DNA of 64,000 nt from positions 8,127,501 to 8,191,500 of the forward strand of contig NC_073358.2 in the NCBI RefSeq assembly GCF_027580225.2. The letters run 5' to 3'. The position numbers were made by a program, and so were the translations under genes. The notes beneath the pieces are model-generated. The model did not search any database, was not told the origin of the DNA, and saw nothing but the letters and a program-made list of their open reading frames with translations. This DNA is from Misgurnus anguillicaudatus. Its lineage: Eukaryota; Chordata; Actinopteri; Cypriniformes; Cobitidae. Shown piece by piece: positions 35,704 through 47,657 of the stretch (position 1 is its first letter; each line of letters begins with the position of its first letter).

Positions 35704-36275
35704 AATAATACCCAGCGATGTGCATATGTTGCGACTGAGGGGCAACCTTCCGATCTTTCTGATGAAGCCAATACGAAAGTGATTTAAACTGCAATTCATC
35801 GACTGACCACTTGAGGCTGGCTCCAAAATGGACTCCCATTTTAAAAATGGCCAACTTTACAGTAAAAAATAATATGTTTTCAGCCTGAAACAAAAAGTGT
35901 TTTTGGTCTATATAGATAATTTTGCCCTTCATGACAACTGTGTGGGGGGTGAATGTTTTTTGTAACTCCTCTGTTTAAATTAAATTAAGCCTTAAACTTC
36001 TGCATAATTAAGAGCGTGGCCACTTGAGTGAGGGGTGAACAGCCACTGCTGTCACTAGAATCGAGCTAGGCCAGCGTGGTTTCCGCATCCAGTCACCTCA
36101 GCTTCACTCACACCCCGCCTCTTTAGCCATTTTCGGTTTTCCACGAGTGATTTGCGGTGACGCGCGGCCAAGATGGCGACCGCAGGCAACACCTACTTTA
36201 AGCTTAAAAAACGATCTTCACAAACCAATGGATGATGTCAAGGACACTACGTCCATATTTTTTACAGTTTATGGG
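35704..36275 (-). mobile_element. dispersed MITE, copy 2 (inverted relative to 19492-20015)
   Basis: The reverse complement carries the same ordered phrases as 19492-20015: ACTGTAAAAAATATGGACGT first, then CCATCTTGGCC, TAATTATGCAGAAGTTTAAG, TTGTCATGAAGGGCAAAATT and CAGTCGATGAATTGCAGTTT. Together they form a 16-kb-spaced inverted pair. Confidence 0.85.
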
Positions 36276-37374
36276 TGCGATTTTAGACACTAAATGTGAA
36301 CCGCACCTTTGGAAGGCCTTCACTTTTACAAAGAATTTCTCTTTGGGTTTATTCTTCTTTTTACACAGCTTTTAACACTGAAAGGACAACATGAAAACAT
36401 GAAATCGGATTATATGACCCATTTATATCCCTCTTCAACCCCAAGTATGAGCACCATTCAGCAATGTTTGCTTTAGTAAGCACAAGTGAAGAGCATGCTT
36501 GTGGGTAATTATTGATACAACACTGTCAATTTGGCAAGCACTCGATGACTCCCATGACTATTACGGACTAATCTCCTTAAACAGGTGCAAAACAAAACAC
36601 TTGAGGTAAAAGAGGAGAGAATTAGTCATAAATAACACAGATGCTTTTGTTTGTGTTTTGTTTGCTCTGTGCTCAGCGATGCTGCAAGTTCATTTGAATA
36701 TAGAGGAAGCATCTTTCCAGCTGAGAGTGGTTTTGTGGTTTCCTACTTTCAATCAACTGAGAGATCTTAAATCATATGCGCTAATGTGTTTAATCTGACA
36801 CTTCCAGGAGCCATTTACTCTTTTCTCTTTCATTCTATTCATCTTATACACTAGTCTGATCGTCATAGGTCTACATAAAGACAGGGCCAGACCACACAGC
36901 ATGTTCAGTAACTAGTAGGGCTGCATAACAATTAATCGCAACTAATCGGTTGCAAAATAATCCTTTTTGTTGGCAGTGTAGGAACACAACAACCCTACAA
37001 TGAAACAATCCAGAGATTACTTCTTTATTAATTAAACCATTAAACCAAAGCAGTCTCATTATACATGCTGTTTTGATTCTCTTGTTAATGTGATGTCACA
37101 CTGATAAAGCCACACCCACAGCCACTGAATGAGTTGTTATCGTTACTCAAAAGCTTTTCTAAATGTGTTTGTTAGAATGTTGTAGTACTAATGCGGCTAA
37201 AGATACTATTGCCTCAGACTGAATTTACAGGAATTAGAACTATTTTTACCAAAAACAGCTCATTTGCATTTAAAGGTACAGAACTGAAAATAGCTCTTTT
37301 TTTGATCGCACCCAAATAGGGCATTTTGGACATGCTATAAGAAAGGATCGGAGACTCATACACCTGAGACTTAA
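36276..37374. other. no gene; unique-looking stretch, possible conserved noncoding DNA
   Basis: The part 36480-36720 has homeobox- and E-box-like motifs (GGGTAATTATTGAT, ACAGGTGC) and no repeat ends. A hAT-like terminal fragment (AGGGCTGCATAACAATTAAT) is at 36918. Confidence 0.3.
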
Positions 37375-38034
37375 GCCCTATTCGGACGGGATTAGTTTTA
37401 CAGGGATAGATGGCTTAATATAATTTTACCACAGGACGTCTGTAATATTAATGGTCAATTCGGATGGGACTAGAAATCTCAGTAAAACATTCAGAAGTGG
37501 GAGGGGTAACTCGTTTGCGCAGCGCGTCACCTCTCGTCTTCACGTTCACATTACCTTGTTTCCTGAGTGATATCAGATGAGCAAACAACATGACACAGAC
37601 GAGGAAAACGCGAAACACTGTGTTTAATTTCAGTTTGGGGAGAACGTCAGTTTTATAAACAGTTCCGTGCCTCTGAGAAGTAAATTTTGTGTTATTCAGG
37701 AACTTACTTGCCACTGACTTGTTTTTCCGCCTAGAACGCAAGTAAATGCTTCTTTAAGCGCTTTTATATTTAAAAGAAACCCGCAAATTAAAAAGAAAAT
37801 GACGCAATTTACGCGTATATTTACAAATGCTCTATTCGCACTGGATTAGTATTACCTGAGGTCATTTCTCCGGACCTTTTAACAGAAGGTAAAAGTCGCC
37901 GTAATCTTTACTGACATTGTCCGTAATGATTACTGACATGGAGCATTCGGACGGGACTAAAATCACAGAGAAGCTCTGATCAAAATTGCTTTACACCACC
38001 TCCCTATGTAAAACTAATCCCATCCGAATAGTAC
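37375..38034. mobile_element. inverted-repeat DNA element, ATTCGGACGGGATTAG family
   Basis: The ends GCCCTATTCGGACGGGATTA and, reverse-complemented, GTACTATTCGGATGGGATTA are matched and continue GTTTTAC on both. TTAA precedes the left end. Internal GGACGGGACTA-type phrases repeat. The target duplication is unclear, and it is probably PIF/Harbinger-like. Confidence 0.75.
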
Positions 38035-38787
38035 TTTTTACAACATCTTGAAAAATGGACATTACGTATCATAACATTACGTATAACGTATCGTTTTTTT
38101 CTGTGTATGGTACAAAGATAAAACTATGGTTCATCTCACTTTTAATGAAAACCACTAACAAAGGCAAGATAAATATTTAACAGCTGGACAACTGTATTTT
38201 GGTCAGAGATCTTCTGCTTGAGTTTAATCCCAGTTTAGACACAAAATCCTTAAAATCCACTCGGGCAAATCATTTCACGACAAATTACAATGACAAGATG
38301 ACATGCCCTGAAAATAAATACGGATAAACAGGACACACAGAGGAGATTGTGAAAAATGATCTGATGATCTTGATGCATCAGCATTTGCATTTTCTGTAGG
38401 GTGGAAAAAGCAGCCAGTGGGATATCTGAAATATTTATGATTCATTTTGCCCCTCTGGGATTTTTTTAAACAACCGCTCTAATGATTGAATCTTAGTTCC
38501 AGAAAGAATTCCTTTTAAACAACCTCTTATCTACATCTGACAGAAAGACATTATATATCAAGTATATGCCAAAGTGGTCAGTGACAAATTGTTCTGAACA
38601 AGCCTGATGTCAGACATAAATCTTCTTCCCTTCATCTGTTATGGCTGAGAATTTTTTTCTTCAGATCATCTCAAAGTTCTGGACCCCTAACAAAAAAGTA
38701 GAGTGACACTAACATGTTTTTTTTTTTTTTTTTGGACATGGTACTTTGATATTCAGCATGGTATGGAAAGATTTTCATATTAATGTA

Positions 38788-39407
38788 CAGGGTTCCCACA
38801 CCTTACTTCAAATTCAAGGACCTTTCAAGGACTTTCCAGGTATAATACACACAAATTCAAAGACTAAATGAGGGGACACATTTCAAGTATGAGCAAGGTG
38901 AGCATCGTGTTACCTTTAAAGATACATTGCTACAGTTCCCATGGGAGGGAACTCGTGCTGGGTCACTGCGGTGACACTTTGGGGACGCTTACAGGGGTAA
39001 GTGCATCTGAATGTGTATATCAAATTCAACCAATGGTGAGACTTAACGACAAAGACAGGGTGACATGGGAGCCAGGAAGTATATCGCTATTTGAAATATT
39101 GCCAAAGACAGCGTTACAGGGTGCAGGAAGTATGGCAAGGGAGACGCAGCGTCTCATTCCCTTCTCATGGAACAACAGTTACATACGTAACCCGAGACGT
39201 TTTCATGTGTCAAACACAACTAGGCAAAAAAGCATTTTGGTATGAATCAACATTTGCATAAAGAAAATATAAGCTTTTAAAGTGAACAGTTTAGCAAGTG
39301 TGCTTAATAGGTTAGAAATGTTATGATATTATTCTACACTACACAGGGAATAATATGGATTTTTTTTCACAAACTTTCAATGATTTCAAGGACACGTGGG
39401 AACCCTG
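38788..39407. mobile_element. hAT-type element with an embedded second repeat
   Basis: The ends CAGGGTTCCCACACCTTA and, mirrored, CACGTGGGAACCCTG, with sub-terminal TTCAAGGAC/ATTTCAAGGACA, are hAT-like. Inside (about 38910-39205) lies a different foldback repeat with GAGGGAACTCGTGCTGGGTC and TTACATACGTAACCCGAGAC. The 125-codon frame over it is not a gene. Confidence 0.7.
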
Positions 39408-39515
39408 TGTATCATGGTATTTACATTTACACTGTGGTAGTATGAACATATACTGTAATAATACCATAGAATTTATTATGGTCATTATTTTGTGACTAAA
39501 TAATGCTAAATCCTA

Positions 39516-39786
39516 CACTGTCCAAAAAAAAGGTAAAAAATGGTCCCAAGCTGTCACTTGGGCAGTACCCTTTAAAATGGTCTTAATATGTACCATTTAG
39601 ATACATAAAAAACATAATAAATTTGGTACCAATATGTACCTTTAATGTACTAATATGTACATCATATTAAACATGAAATAATAACAATAATATAAACTCT
39701 TATGAAATTTGTTAGGTGCAAAGGTATACTTTAGTAGAATGGCCCCAGTGACAACTAGTCATTTCTGACAATTTTTTCAGACAGTG
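39516..39786. repeat. foldback repeat rich in TATGTACC/GGTAC motifs
   Basis: It starts CACTGTCCAAAAAAAAGGTA and ends TTTTTTCAGACAGTG, with internal AATATGTACC units. It resembles a dispersed MITE. The target duplication is not clear. Confidence 0.55.
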
Positions 39787-39800
39787 AAACCCTAATCATA

Positions 39801-39832
<32 letters not shown>

Positions 39833-41015
39833 TTTTATGTATATAAATGTATATTTCAAAATTCCTCACTTACAAAAACTTTTATAATTTTAAAATTTGT
39901 CTTAAATATCTGAATATATTGGCAGAATTACACTTTTTTTTTACATAATTCAAAACATTCATATAGTATGCCTTCAGATTAAAGGTTTTTAGGATCATAA
40001 TCATAGGGTCTTCTTTCAACTAACCCTAAACCTTTAAATGATAGTGCCAATATAACTGTACATGAATATAGTAAATCAAACAATACTTTTCAAAACTATT
40101 TGTAAGCTTTGAGGTCCTGCACATTTCTGCACTATAGCACATCCCATAATGATGCACCTGTATAGAAAATTTGCTGACTGAGCATCTACAGCATTTGTGT
40201 TCATGGGATGTCCAAATAAGCATTATCTTATATTAGTTTTATTTGTCAGATGTGCAATGGCTAAAACAGCACAGCTTCAATGCATGCAATGTTCAGGGTC
40301 TGATTCCAGGGCATGAGAAACTGCTCCCTGAAAATGAAATGTTATCGGTTTCCCCTACAAGACTACAGTGAAAGAGACGATCAGATAAGCGTCTGTGCAG
40401 CTCAGAGAGAAAGCTCTGTCTGCATAAGCCACCTGTGAGACTGAGCCAGCGCTATCCGACACACTCGGCTACACGTGTTTGCACAGAGATGGACAGATAT
40501 GAACTGTTGGATAGTCGGTACGGAGAGAAGTGCTGTAAGAGAGCGCAGGTATTAGGACCTGGGAGGTTTGGCTGAACATACGTTTGCATAAATGTCTGCG
40601 TACTGTGCATCACATACCCGACATGTTTTGAATTCAGTGATTGATTCATTTTTTCCATGTTTCTAAATATAGTCTAATATAATCAAAGGCATGTCAGAAA
40701 ACATGCTATACATTTCAGAGTGTACATTGTGAGAACAATGCCTTGTTGTCGTCATGTAAACTACACTGAACAAAATTATAGCAGCACTTTTGTTTTTGTC
40801 CCCATTTTTCATGAGCCAAACTCAAATATCTAAGACTTTTTTATGTACACAAAAGGCCTATTTCTCTCAAATATTGTTCAAACATCTGTCTAAATCTTTG
40901 TTAGTGAGCACTTCTTGTTTTTAGAGATAATCCGTCCACCTCACAGGTGTGGCAAATCAAGATGCTGATTAGACAGCATAATTATTGCACAGGTGAGCCT
41001 TAGGCTGGCCACACC

Positions 41016-41737
41016 GGGGCTGTTTACACTTGGTATTAAGATGTGTTTTCATCGATCGGATCACAAGTGGATGAGAGAGACACATGACGTTTACACCTGG
41101 TATTTAAATCCGTCTCTTTTGTCCACTTTCGACCGCTTCTGTGCTGAATACTATGAGGGGGTGGTCTGTGAGACGGTGGGCGAGTCTCTCTGCTGTCATT
41201 CAAACCCGAGCGGGAGTAATTATGAGTTTAAATGGACGCAAACTAATATTATGTCGGAGTGCACTGCTTGTTTAGCAAGTAAACATGCTGCACAGTGTTT
41301 TGTACATGAGTATGTAAGAGCTTTCTTTAAATTTTCAGCACAATTGATGAAATAGGATCGCGCAACTTTCACACGCTTTCAAAACGAAACTACGGAGATC
41401 AGCCGCTTAGTTTTATCAATGAAAGGCTAAAAATAGCGCTGTTCACGCCAGAAGTCAAAAAAGACGTAAAACTTGTGTTTAATACCTCAGATTAGATAAA
41501 TGGGCGGAGAGAAGGCGGTCGCGTGTGGCTGTTCGAACGCATTCAACCACATGTGCGTTCCGCAACTCCAAAGCGATCCGATCGAAAGTGGTTTCGACCA
41601 CCTCTGGATGTGGTTGAAAGTGGTCGAAAGTGGACGAGCTCAAAACGTTTTGAACACCGTTTACACCTGGCATTAACGTCGTCCACTTGTGATCCGATCG
41701 ACGAAAACACATGTTAATGCCAAGTGTAAACAGCCTC
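41016..41737. mobile_element. insertion in the Tc1-type element, GGCTGTTTACACTTGG ends
   Basis: 722 bp with long inverted repeats: GGGGCTGTTTACACTTGGTA on the left and, reverse-complemented, GAGGCTGTTTACACTTGGCA on the right, continuing through GATCGGATCACAAGTGGA. A 3-bp ACC duplication is at 41013-41015 and 41738-41740. The open frames across it are artefacts. Confidence 0.85.
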
Positions 41738-41777
41738 ACCTATTGAGTCCCAATGTTTGGGATGCTTTGGATTAGGG

Positions 41778-42009
41778 CAGAGGTTCCCAACCTTTATCAC
41801 TTTAAGGCCCCTAGTTGCCCACAACAATATTTGAATGCCCCCACTCACTCAATTTTTTCCACATAAAATTAAATAGATCTTGGAATGACTAGACAGATGT
41901 ATATTCGCTACTAAAATGTATCCAATTAATGCAATTTTAATAATTTTAGTCATCTTGAGGCCCCCTTGGAAATCTGCTAATGCCCACCTGTAGGCCCTGA
42001 CCCCCACTG
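41778..42009. mobile_element. hAT-type MITE inside the Tc1-type element
   Basis: 232 bp with ends CAGAGGTTCCCAACC and ...CCCCCACTG, flanked by perfect 8-bp duplications GATTAGGG (41770-41777, 42010-42017). Short imperfect terminal repeats are usual for this family. Confidence 0.88.
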
Positions 42010-42290
42010 GATTAGGGTATATGACAGCATGTTCCAGTTTCTGCCAATATCCAGCAAATTCACACAGACATTGAAAAGGAGTGGACCAACATTACACAGG
42101 CCAAAATCATCAACCTGATGAACTCTATACGAAGGAGATGTGTTGCACTGCGTACAGTAAAATTGCACATTTTTAGAGTGGCCTTTTATTGTGGCCAGCC
42201 TAAGGCAGACCTGTGCAATAATCATGCTGTCTTGATATGCCACACCTGTGAGGTGGATGGATTATCATGGCAAAGCAACAATTTTACTTT

Positions 42291-43412
42291 ATCTGTGTGC
42301 TGCCATATTTGAACCTACTTTGCTAATAGATACGCGACATATGCATTGCTACATAATCTCAAAATTTTGTTGTTTTTCTCATAAATGCATAAAGACATTT
42401 ATGAACCCACTGGTCTGTCATTACTTTAATGATGGGTGGATGGATGTGCTTTATGGACATTCACTATATTGAGCCCAGTATAAGAAGATAACAGCATTTT
42501 CACATAAAATGCTTATTTGATTGCCAGCCGCCTTACTTTTAAGTTGTGAACACAGAGAGATAAAAGAACAGACACATGTACGATCACAGATGGGACTGGA
42601 TGGCTGGCATGCTGCCCTGAGAACTGGAGCTTATAAAGGGTGCCTGCCAATCTGAGCCCAACAAGCTGTTTTTAGGGGGAAGGGGGGCATGTGCAAGTCA
42701 TTTCATTCTCACAGACCATCAACAACCTGCGAAAGGCCAATATAAACCTCAGTTACCAGAGCATCTTCTCAAAAAGCCTGTTCTTGTTAAAAGATCAAGT
42801 ATAACTATCCCCAGATTCTGGAATCTGAAAGTAAGAATTTGCTACAAAAATTATATTGTTTTTGGTAAGGCTGAATGTTTTGTACGGTATTAATGTTACA
42901 TTTCTTTTATTTTAGACTGGAGATAAAAAACAGATAAGTGCTGTTTAACAGTTGGACTCACAAAAGTGAGATAATATTTCATTGGGGCTGTGCCAGAGGA
43001 AGATAAAGAGCTCAGTGGGATTTTAGACGCCGATTAAATCCGATAAAGCTCCAGGACTGATAGCTTCCCTCCAGCTTCTGTCTTGTTAGCTTTTCTGAAT
43101 GTCATGTGTACACCATATTAAGCAAGACACTCTATAAAGCCAGAATACAGTTTTGAGATTGTGAGACAGTAGGCTATAGACAGTAGCCATGTTTTATCAC
43201 CATGATTTTATGGGCGTTTAGAAGTCTTGCATCAAAAACGAGTGATGGAAACGCCCAATCTCTAAAACAATCCCATAATTCGTAAAAAAAAGTGTTTAAG
43301 CTCGCTTGTAGCTGTTTTTTTACTTTTGCAAAAAAAGAGTAAATGCGAATAATAAATTCTGACACAACACGAACATTAAACCCATGGGACTGACCATCTA
43401 GCTGTTTCTGTT
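42291..43412. other. no gene; unique-looking sequence
   Basis: No element ends recognised. 42580-42780 is less AT-rich and may be conserved noncoding DNA. Minus-strand frames near 43174-43512 have no recognisable domain. Confidence 0.3.
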
Positions 43413-43858
43413 GGCCCTGTTCACAAATGAAGCACTTCATGTGGACTTTCGGTCTTGTGGCCTTTAATTGTGCGTGCTTGCTTAGTCTACGAGTCCGTAG
43501 GGTCTGTTCCATCTGTCATTTGTACGCTTCGAAGTGTGCTCATCAGCGCCCCCTTTGCACCCTTGATGCAGTCTTTGGCGAAGTTTGCACTGCAGCAGGC
43601 TTCGCGCACTTTCCCAACCCAGAAGTCCTTGCGAAAGAGCAATCAGACCAATCAGACGACGGAAGGGAGGAGTTCACACTGAAGGGGAACGTCTCTTCCT
43701 ATTTCCAGCATGACGCTCAAGTCTGTTCCAAAATACGACTCTGGTGCTCCCTCGTGGACTCGCGTCAAGGGTCCCTAAGGTCTGCACTACATGATGTCAT
43801 CAAAGTGTGGACTCTGATTAAGTCCATAAGTCCGGAGTGTGCCATTTGGGACAGGGCC
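43413..43858. mobile_element. inverted-repeat MITE, GGCCCTGT ends
   Basis: The ends GGCCCTGTTCACAAATG and, mirrored, CATTTGGGACAGGGCC are inverted; sub-terminal GTGGAC and GTCCGGAGTG motifs also mirror. It is GC-rich against AT-rich flanks. The 152-codon frame (43427-43885) fills it and is most likely a by-product of its composition. Confidence 0.7.
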
Positions 43859-45730
43859 GTTGTCTTTACCATATATAGGGCATGACGTCATCTTAATGCC
43901 CTTGCTGCTAGTGCCTGCATAAAAATTCCTGCATTTCTTCTTCATTTAGTTTGGCAATTACAAGCTGCACTGCTAATAAATTAATAACTTGCCTCATCGT
44001 GACTACATGCAATCCTGTCTCTATTTTCCAAGCATGTCTGGCTTGTTTTCTGTTACTAGGTTACCAATACCACTGTCATTCGCTCGAACAACTTGATGGA
44101 AAGGCACCTAATTCGCATTTGTTTGTTTTTCTTTTTTTGCGAATTTTGAAAACCTTCGCTTCACGTTTGGATGGAAACCCAGCTAGAGAAAGCTTCCCCA
44201 ACCGCTGCTTTAAGTCCATGTTAATGTAGTGTGAAGATGAATGTTTCTTCAACTGTAGCCACTTTTATGCAAAAAAATGAAATTTGCCATTAACTCTATG
44301 TAATTTTCAGCTTTATTTCCAAAACAGAATGTCAAACAAAAATAATTTGAAATGTGACGTGACAATTCAAATAATGGGTAACTTTTAACACAGCGTTGTT
44401 TTTAAAAAGGGATGAACCCATCCCGTTGGGTTGTAATATAACCTATGCGGGGTTGTTTTTACCTATTTGTTGAGTCAAATATAAAAAAATTCCCCAACAT
44501 TTCCCAACGCTGGATTGAAAATAACCTGCATTTTTAAAGTGTAAGTGCAGTGATGCCAGTCCACTAAGAGCGCTTGTTCTCCACAGATCCAAAAGTACCC
44601 AAATTTGAATAAACACAGATCCAAATAGTATCATTGTTGCAAGGTTTTTTTCCATTTCAATTTGGCAAATGTCAAAAACCGCTGCTCACCATAACCAGCA
44701 ACAGTTTTAACCCAAATGCGACTAAAAGATTTAGTGTTTTCCCTCACAGGCATTGACCGACACATTACATATGTACTCTCATCTCAGGCACCTCGGTCTG
44801 CTTTATAGACACGACTGCCTCCATCATCAGGAAGAAATTAGCCGAGCACTAAGCAGCGCAATCTTATTGGCTGCCTGGCCAGTCCGCTCCATTTGAGGTC
44901 AGCCCAGACATTCCAATGGATAATCTTTTCCATCCCTCCTCTCTTTAGTCTCTCTCGCTCTCTTTTCTCAAAAGAAACTAAAACACAAGGCTTGCTTTGT
45001 GTAACCTCTTCACTAGCTTCTTCTCACTCGATCTGTGTGTTTTAAGCCAACCGTATAGAAAGCATGGGAGGCTTGAACATTTACACTCCTCCCGCACCTT
45101 CCCATAAAGTTATTTTACATCACAAGCTAGTAATATGAATCCTCTGAATTAGGGCCATCACCACATCAGAAGGTTCTAAAAACTAGCTGAGCTATGTTTG
45201 CCTCTGGAGGTTCGCCCACTTTTCCCAGCATCCTTTTCTTTGTTCTGTTCCCTCGCTCTGAACTTGCAACAAAAGGCTGTAATTATGGTGGGCACCAAGA
45301 ACCAGAGAGAAAGAGCGATATTATATTATTCTCTCACACTTCAAATACATTTGCTTGCTTGCATTAACAGGAACACATTTAGATTTATGCCAGCCGCAGA
45401 AGTGACAGCTGTCGAGTTGGTTGGTTAGAAACAACCCACACATTTCTTTCATTCGTGAGCAAAATATTGACATAAAGTCGGCGTGTTAAATGCCAGAGAT
45501 ACACATCCTCACCAAAACATGTGGTTGAGTGATTTTCAGAGGGCATAGCTTGCTCCTATCTCAGCAGACTTAATAGAGTACTTTTAACATAGGATGAGTT
45601 CACGTGAAAAACCATCTTAAAGTCTCCCTGTAGTCAAGAATTTAATCCATTAAAAGTCATCTTTGAGTATCATAATATAATATATTAAAGTTCCACCTAT
45701 CACAGTAATATTGTAATGCTTTTAATTTAA
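43859..45730. other. no gene; mixed sequence
   Basis: 44393-44545 contains CCCGTTGGGTTG/CCCAACGCTGG motifs of a dispersed foldback repeat. 44740-44960 (ATTAGCCGAGCACTAAGCAG, ATCTTATTGGCTGCCTGGCC) looks unique and might be conserved. No coding support. Confidence 0.3.
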
Positions 45731-46651
45731 AGGATAATTCCAGTATTTAACACTTTGAGTCTCATTTCTGGTTTGTTTTGGATGAACTACAGTGATGGAG
45801 ACTGAAATTTTGACAATGGGTCGTGTCTTGACTTTTTGACTCGTTTAAAAGCGTCTCTTGACTGCTTCAGAACGGAAGTCAACGGCCATGCACAAACATG
45901 TCATCAAAACAACACTTAACGTTCATTTTCAAAACTGTGCTACTCACCGAGTGGTTCGTGGTGTTCGTTGATGATTAAATACAAATATATTGGCGCAATG
46001 TATGATTTCAATCCGTGTTATTTGCTATAGTGGAACTATTTTTCCAGATACCTCACAACCGCGTATATACTTCCGCTCTATATTTGAGTCTGAAGCGTTA
46101 GCACACTCCCGACCACTTGATGGCGACAACAACTTTGTCGTACACGGAGCTGAATGGAACTCGGTGTCTAGCGTATAGACAGTCACAATCGGGCTCAACT
46201 TCAAACCTAAGGCTGGTCACTGAGCCATCAAATATGGGAAAAACTTCTTCTGACAGAAAACGAGCGAAAAAACTACAACCACATGTAAACAAACCTCTTT
46301 TCCGTTTCCGGCGGCAGAATGATATATCAGCGAGCAATGATTCTTCCAAGAGAAGTCAATGGAATTTTACAAAATGCCAAATAAAACACGACAGAAACTG
46401 TATTTCGCTGTTTTTAATCATCAACGAACACCACCAACCATTTGGTGAGTAGCACAGTTTTGAAAATGAACGTTAAGTGTTGTTTTAATGACATGTTTGT
46501 GCATGGCCATTGACTTCCATTCTGAAGCAGTCTAGAGACTCTTCTAAACGAGTCAAAAAGTCAAGACACGCCCCATTGTCAAAATTTCAGTGTCCATCAC
46601 TGTAGTTCATCCAAAACAAACCAGAAATGAGACTCAAATCCTCATTATCCT
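45731..46651. mobile_element. TTAA-target element with arms of about 260 bp
   Basis: The arms are long inverted copies (AGGATAATTCCAGT...; GTCTCATTTCTGGTTTGTTT on the left, AAACAAACCAGAAATGAGAC on the right; TTTTCAAAACTGTGCTACTC mirrored by GAGTAGCACAGTTTTGAAAA). TTAA flanks at 45727-45730 and 46652-46655. The 400-bp centre is non-coding despite an open frame of 111 codons. Confidence 0.9.
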
Positions 46652-47352
46652 TTAACTCTGCACCCTTGCCTCATTTAGTATATGCAGATCTATGCCCCAA
46701 CCTCTACTCAATCGCACAACTCGGACCTTAGATATGAATACGCAAATTAATCCCCACCTCCACTCTTTCGCGCCACCTTGGACCATAGATATATAGGTAA
46801 ATAGATGCTACATTCGGCAGTTTCAGACACTATTCCTACATGATCTGCGTGTTTCAGCTCAGAGTCTATGCCGCATCCATACTATAATATTTATAAATCG
46901 AACTACTGATTCACGCGTTCAACTGCGTTGATATGATGTTTGTGACGTTGAGAACCAAGACCATTTTAAACCGCGGGAATGAGACAAATACTCATCAATG
47001 GTGTTAAATGATACATTTGCACATGAGCATTTTTTCAGACTCTTTAGACTGTTAGGTTCAGTAATTTTACTTTAATGGCAATGAAAAGGTTAATAGTCAG
47101 TAATTGAAATGCATTATTTTCACAATTGTCATTTATGTCTTTCATTGGTGTTTAACCAATTTGACTGTCTTTAATTACAAAACCATCTAAGTGCACACAA
47201 GCTTTTGGGAAAATTTTGACAATTTTTGTTTTTACAAGTCTCCAGTCACTCTTCACTGTGCTTTCAGTCAGTCAGTATCCTAATATGTTTGGTAAACCGG
47301 GTAAAAAAACTGGACATTTGAAATCTGCCATACGCGCACCGTTGTTCACACA
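46652..47352. other. no gene or element recognised
   Basis: AT-rich stretch between two elements, nothing diagnostic seen. Confidence 0.4.
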
Positions 47353-47657
47353 CCCTACTGAAAAATCCAGCCAAAACCAGCATAAGCTGGTAGCTGGTTC
47401 CAGCTGGTTTAAGGTGGTTTACGCTGGTCCTCCCAGCCTGACAAAGCTGGTCATGCTGGTGGGCCAGCTGGTATTCCAGCATGACCAGCTAAGTCCAGCT
47501 AGACCAGCTTAAAATGTGACCAAAACACACCTAGACCAGCTTGCTACACCAGCAAAACCAGCTTCCTACACCAGCAAAACCAGCTAAAACCAAGCTGGGG
47601 ACCAGCTAAAACCAGCTCACCAGCTTATGCTGGTCTTAGCTGGATTTTTCAGTAGGG
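47353..47657. mobile_element. CCAGC-repeat MITE
   Basis: The ends CCCTACTGAAAAATCCAGC and GCTGGATTTTTCAGTAGGG are perfect 19-bp inverted repeats. The interior is a dense array of ACCAGCT/AGCTGGT units. A relative is at 53140-53345. Confidence 0.92.

Larger units (their letters stand above)
40764..42290. mobile_element. Tc1/mariner-type element split by two insertions
   Basis: After TA (40762-40763) the left end reads CACTGAACAAAATTATAGCA and runs to GGCTGGCCAC (41012). The mirrored right part (ATTGTGGCCAGCCTAAGGCA, TTGATATGCCACACCTGTGA) lies at 42190-42260. The right terminus is missing. A transposase remnant (translating to ...KRSGPTLHRPK or, in another frame, IINLMNSIRRRCVALRTV) is at 42070-42170. 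Two further elements interrupt it. Confidence 0.8.

Noticed and set aside
38868..39245. 125-codon open frame on plus strand
   Set aside because: Lies entirely within the hAT-type element 38788-39407 and its embedded repeat; no transposase motif.
40993..41355. 120-codon open frame on plus strand
   Set aside because: Starts in the Tc1-type left arm and runs into the nested insertion, so it is a chimera of two elements.
43427..43885. 152-codon open frame on plus strand
   Set aside because: It fills the GC-rich MITE 43413-43858, so the absence of stops follows from composition; no domain seen.
47353..47657. Regular CCAGC units as a CRISPR-like array
   Set aside because: Units are irregularly spaced and enclosed by perfect transposon-type inverted repeats, in a vertebrate genome.
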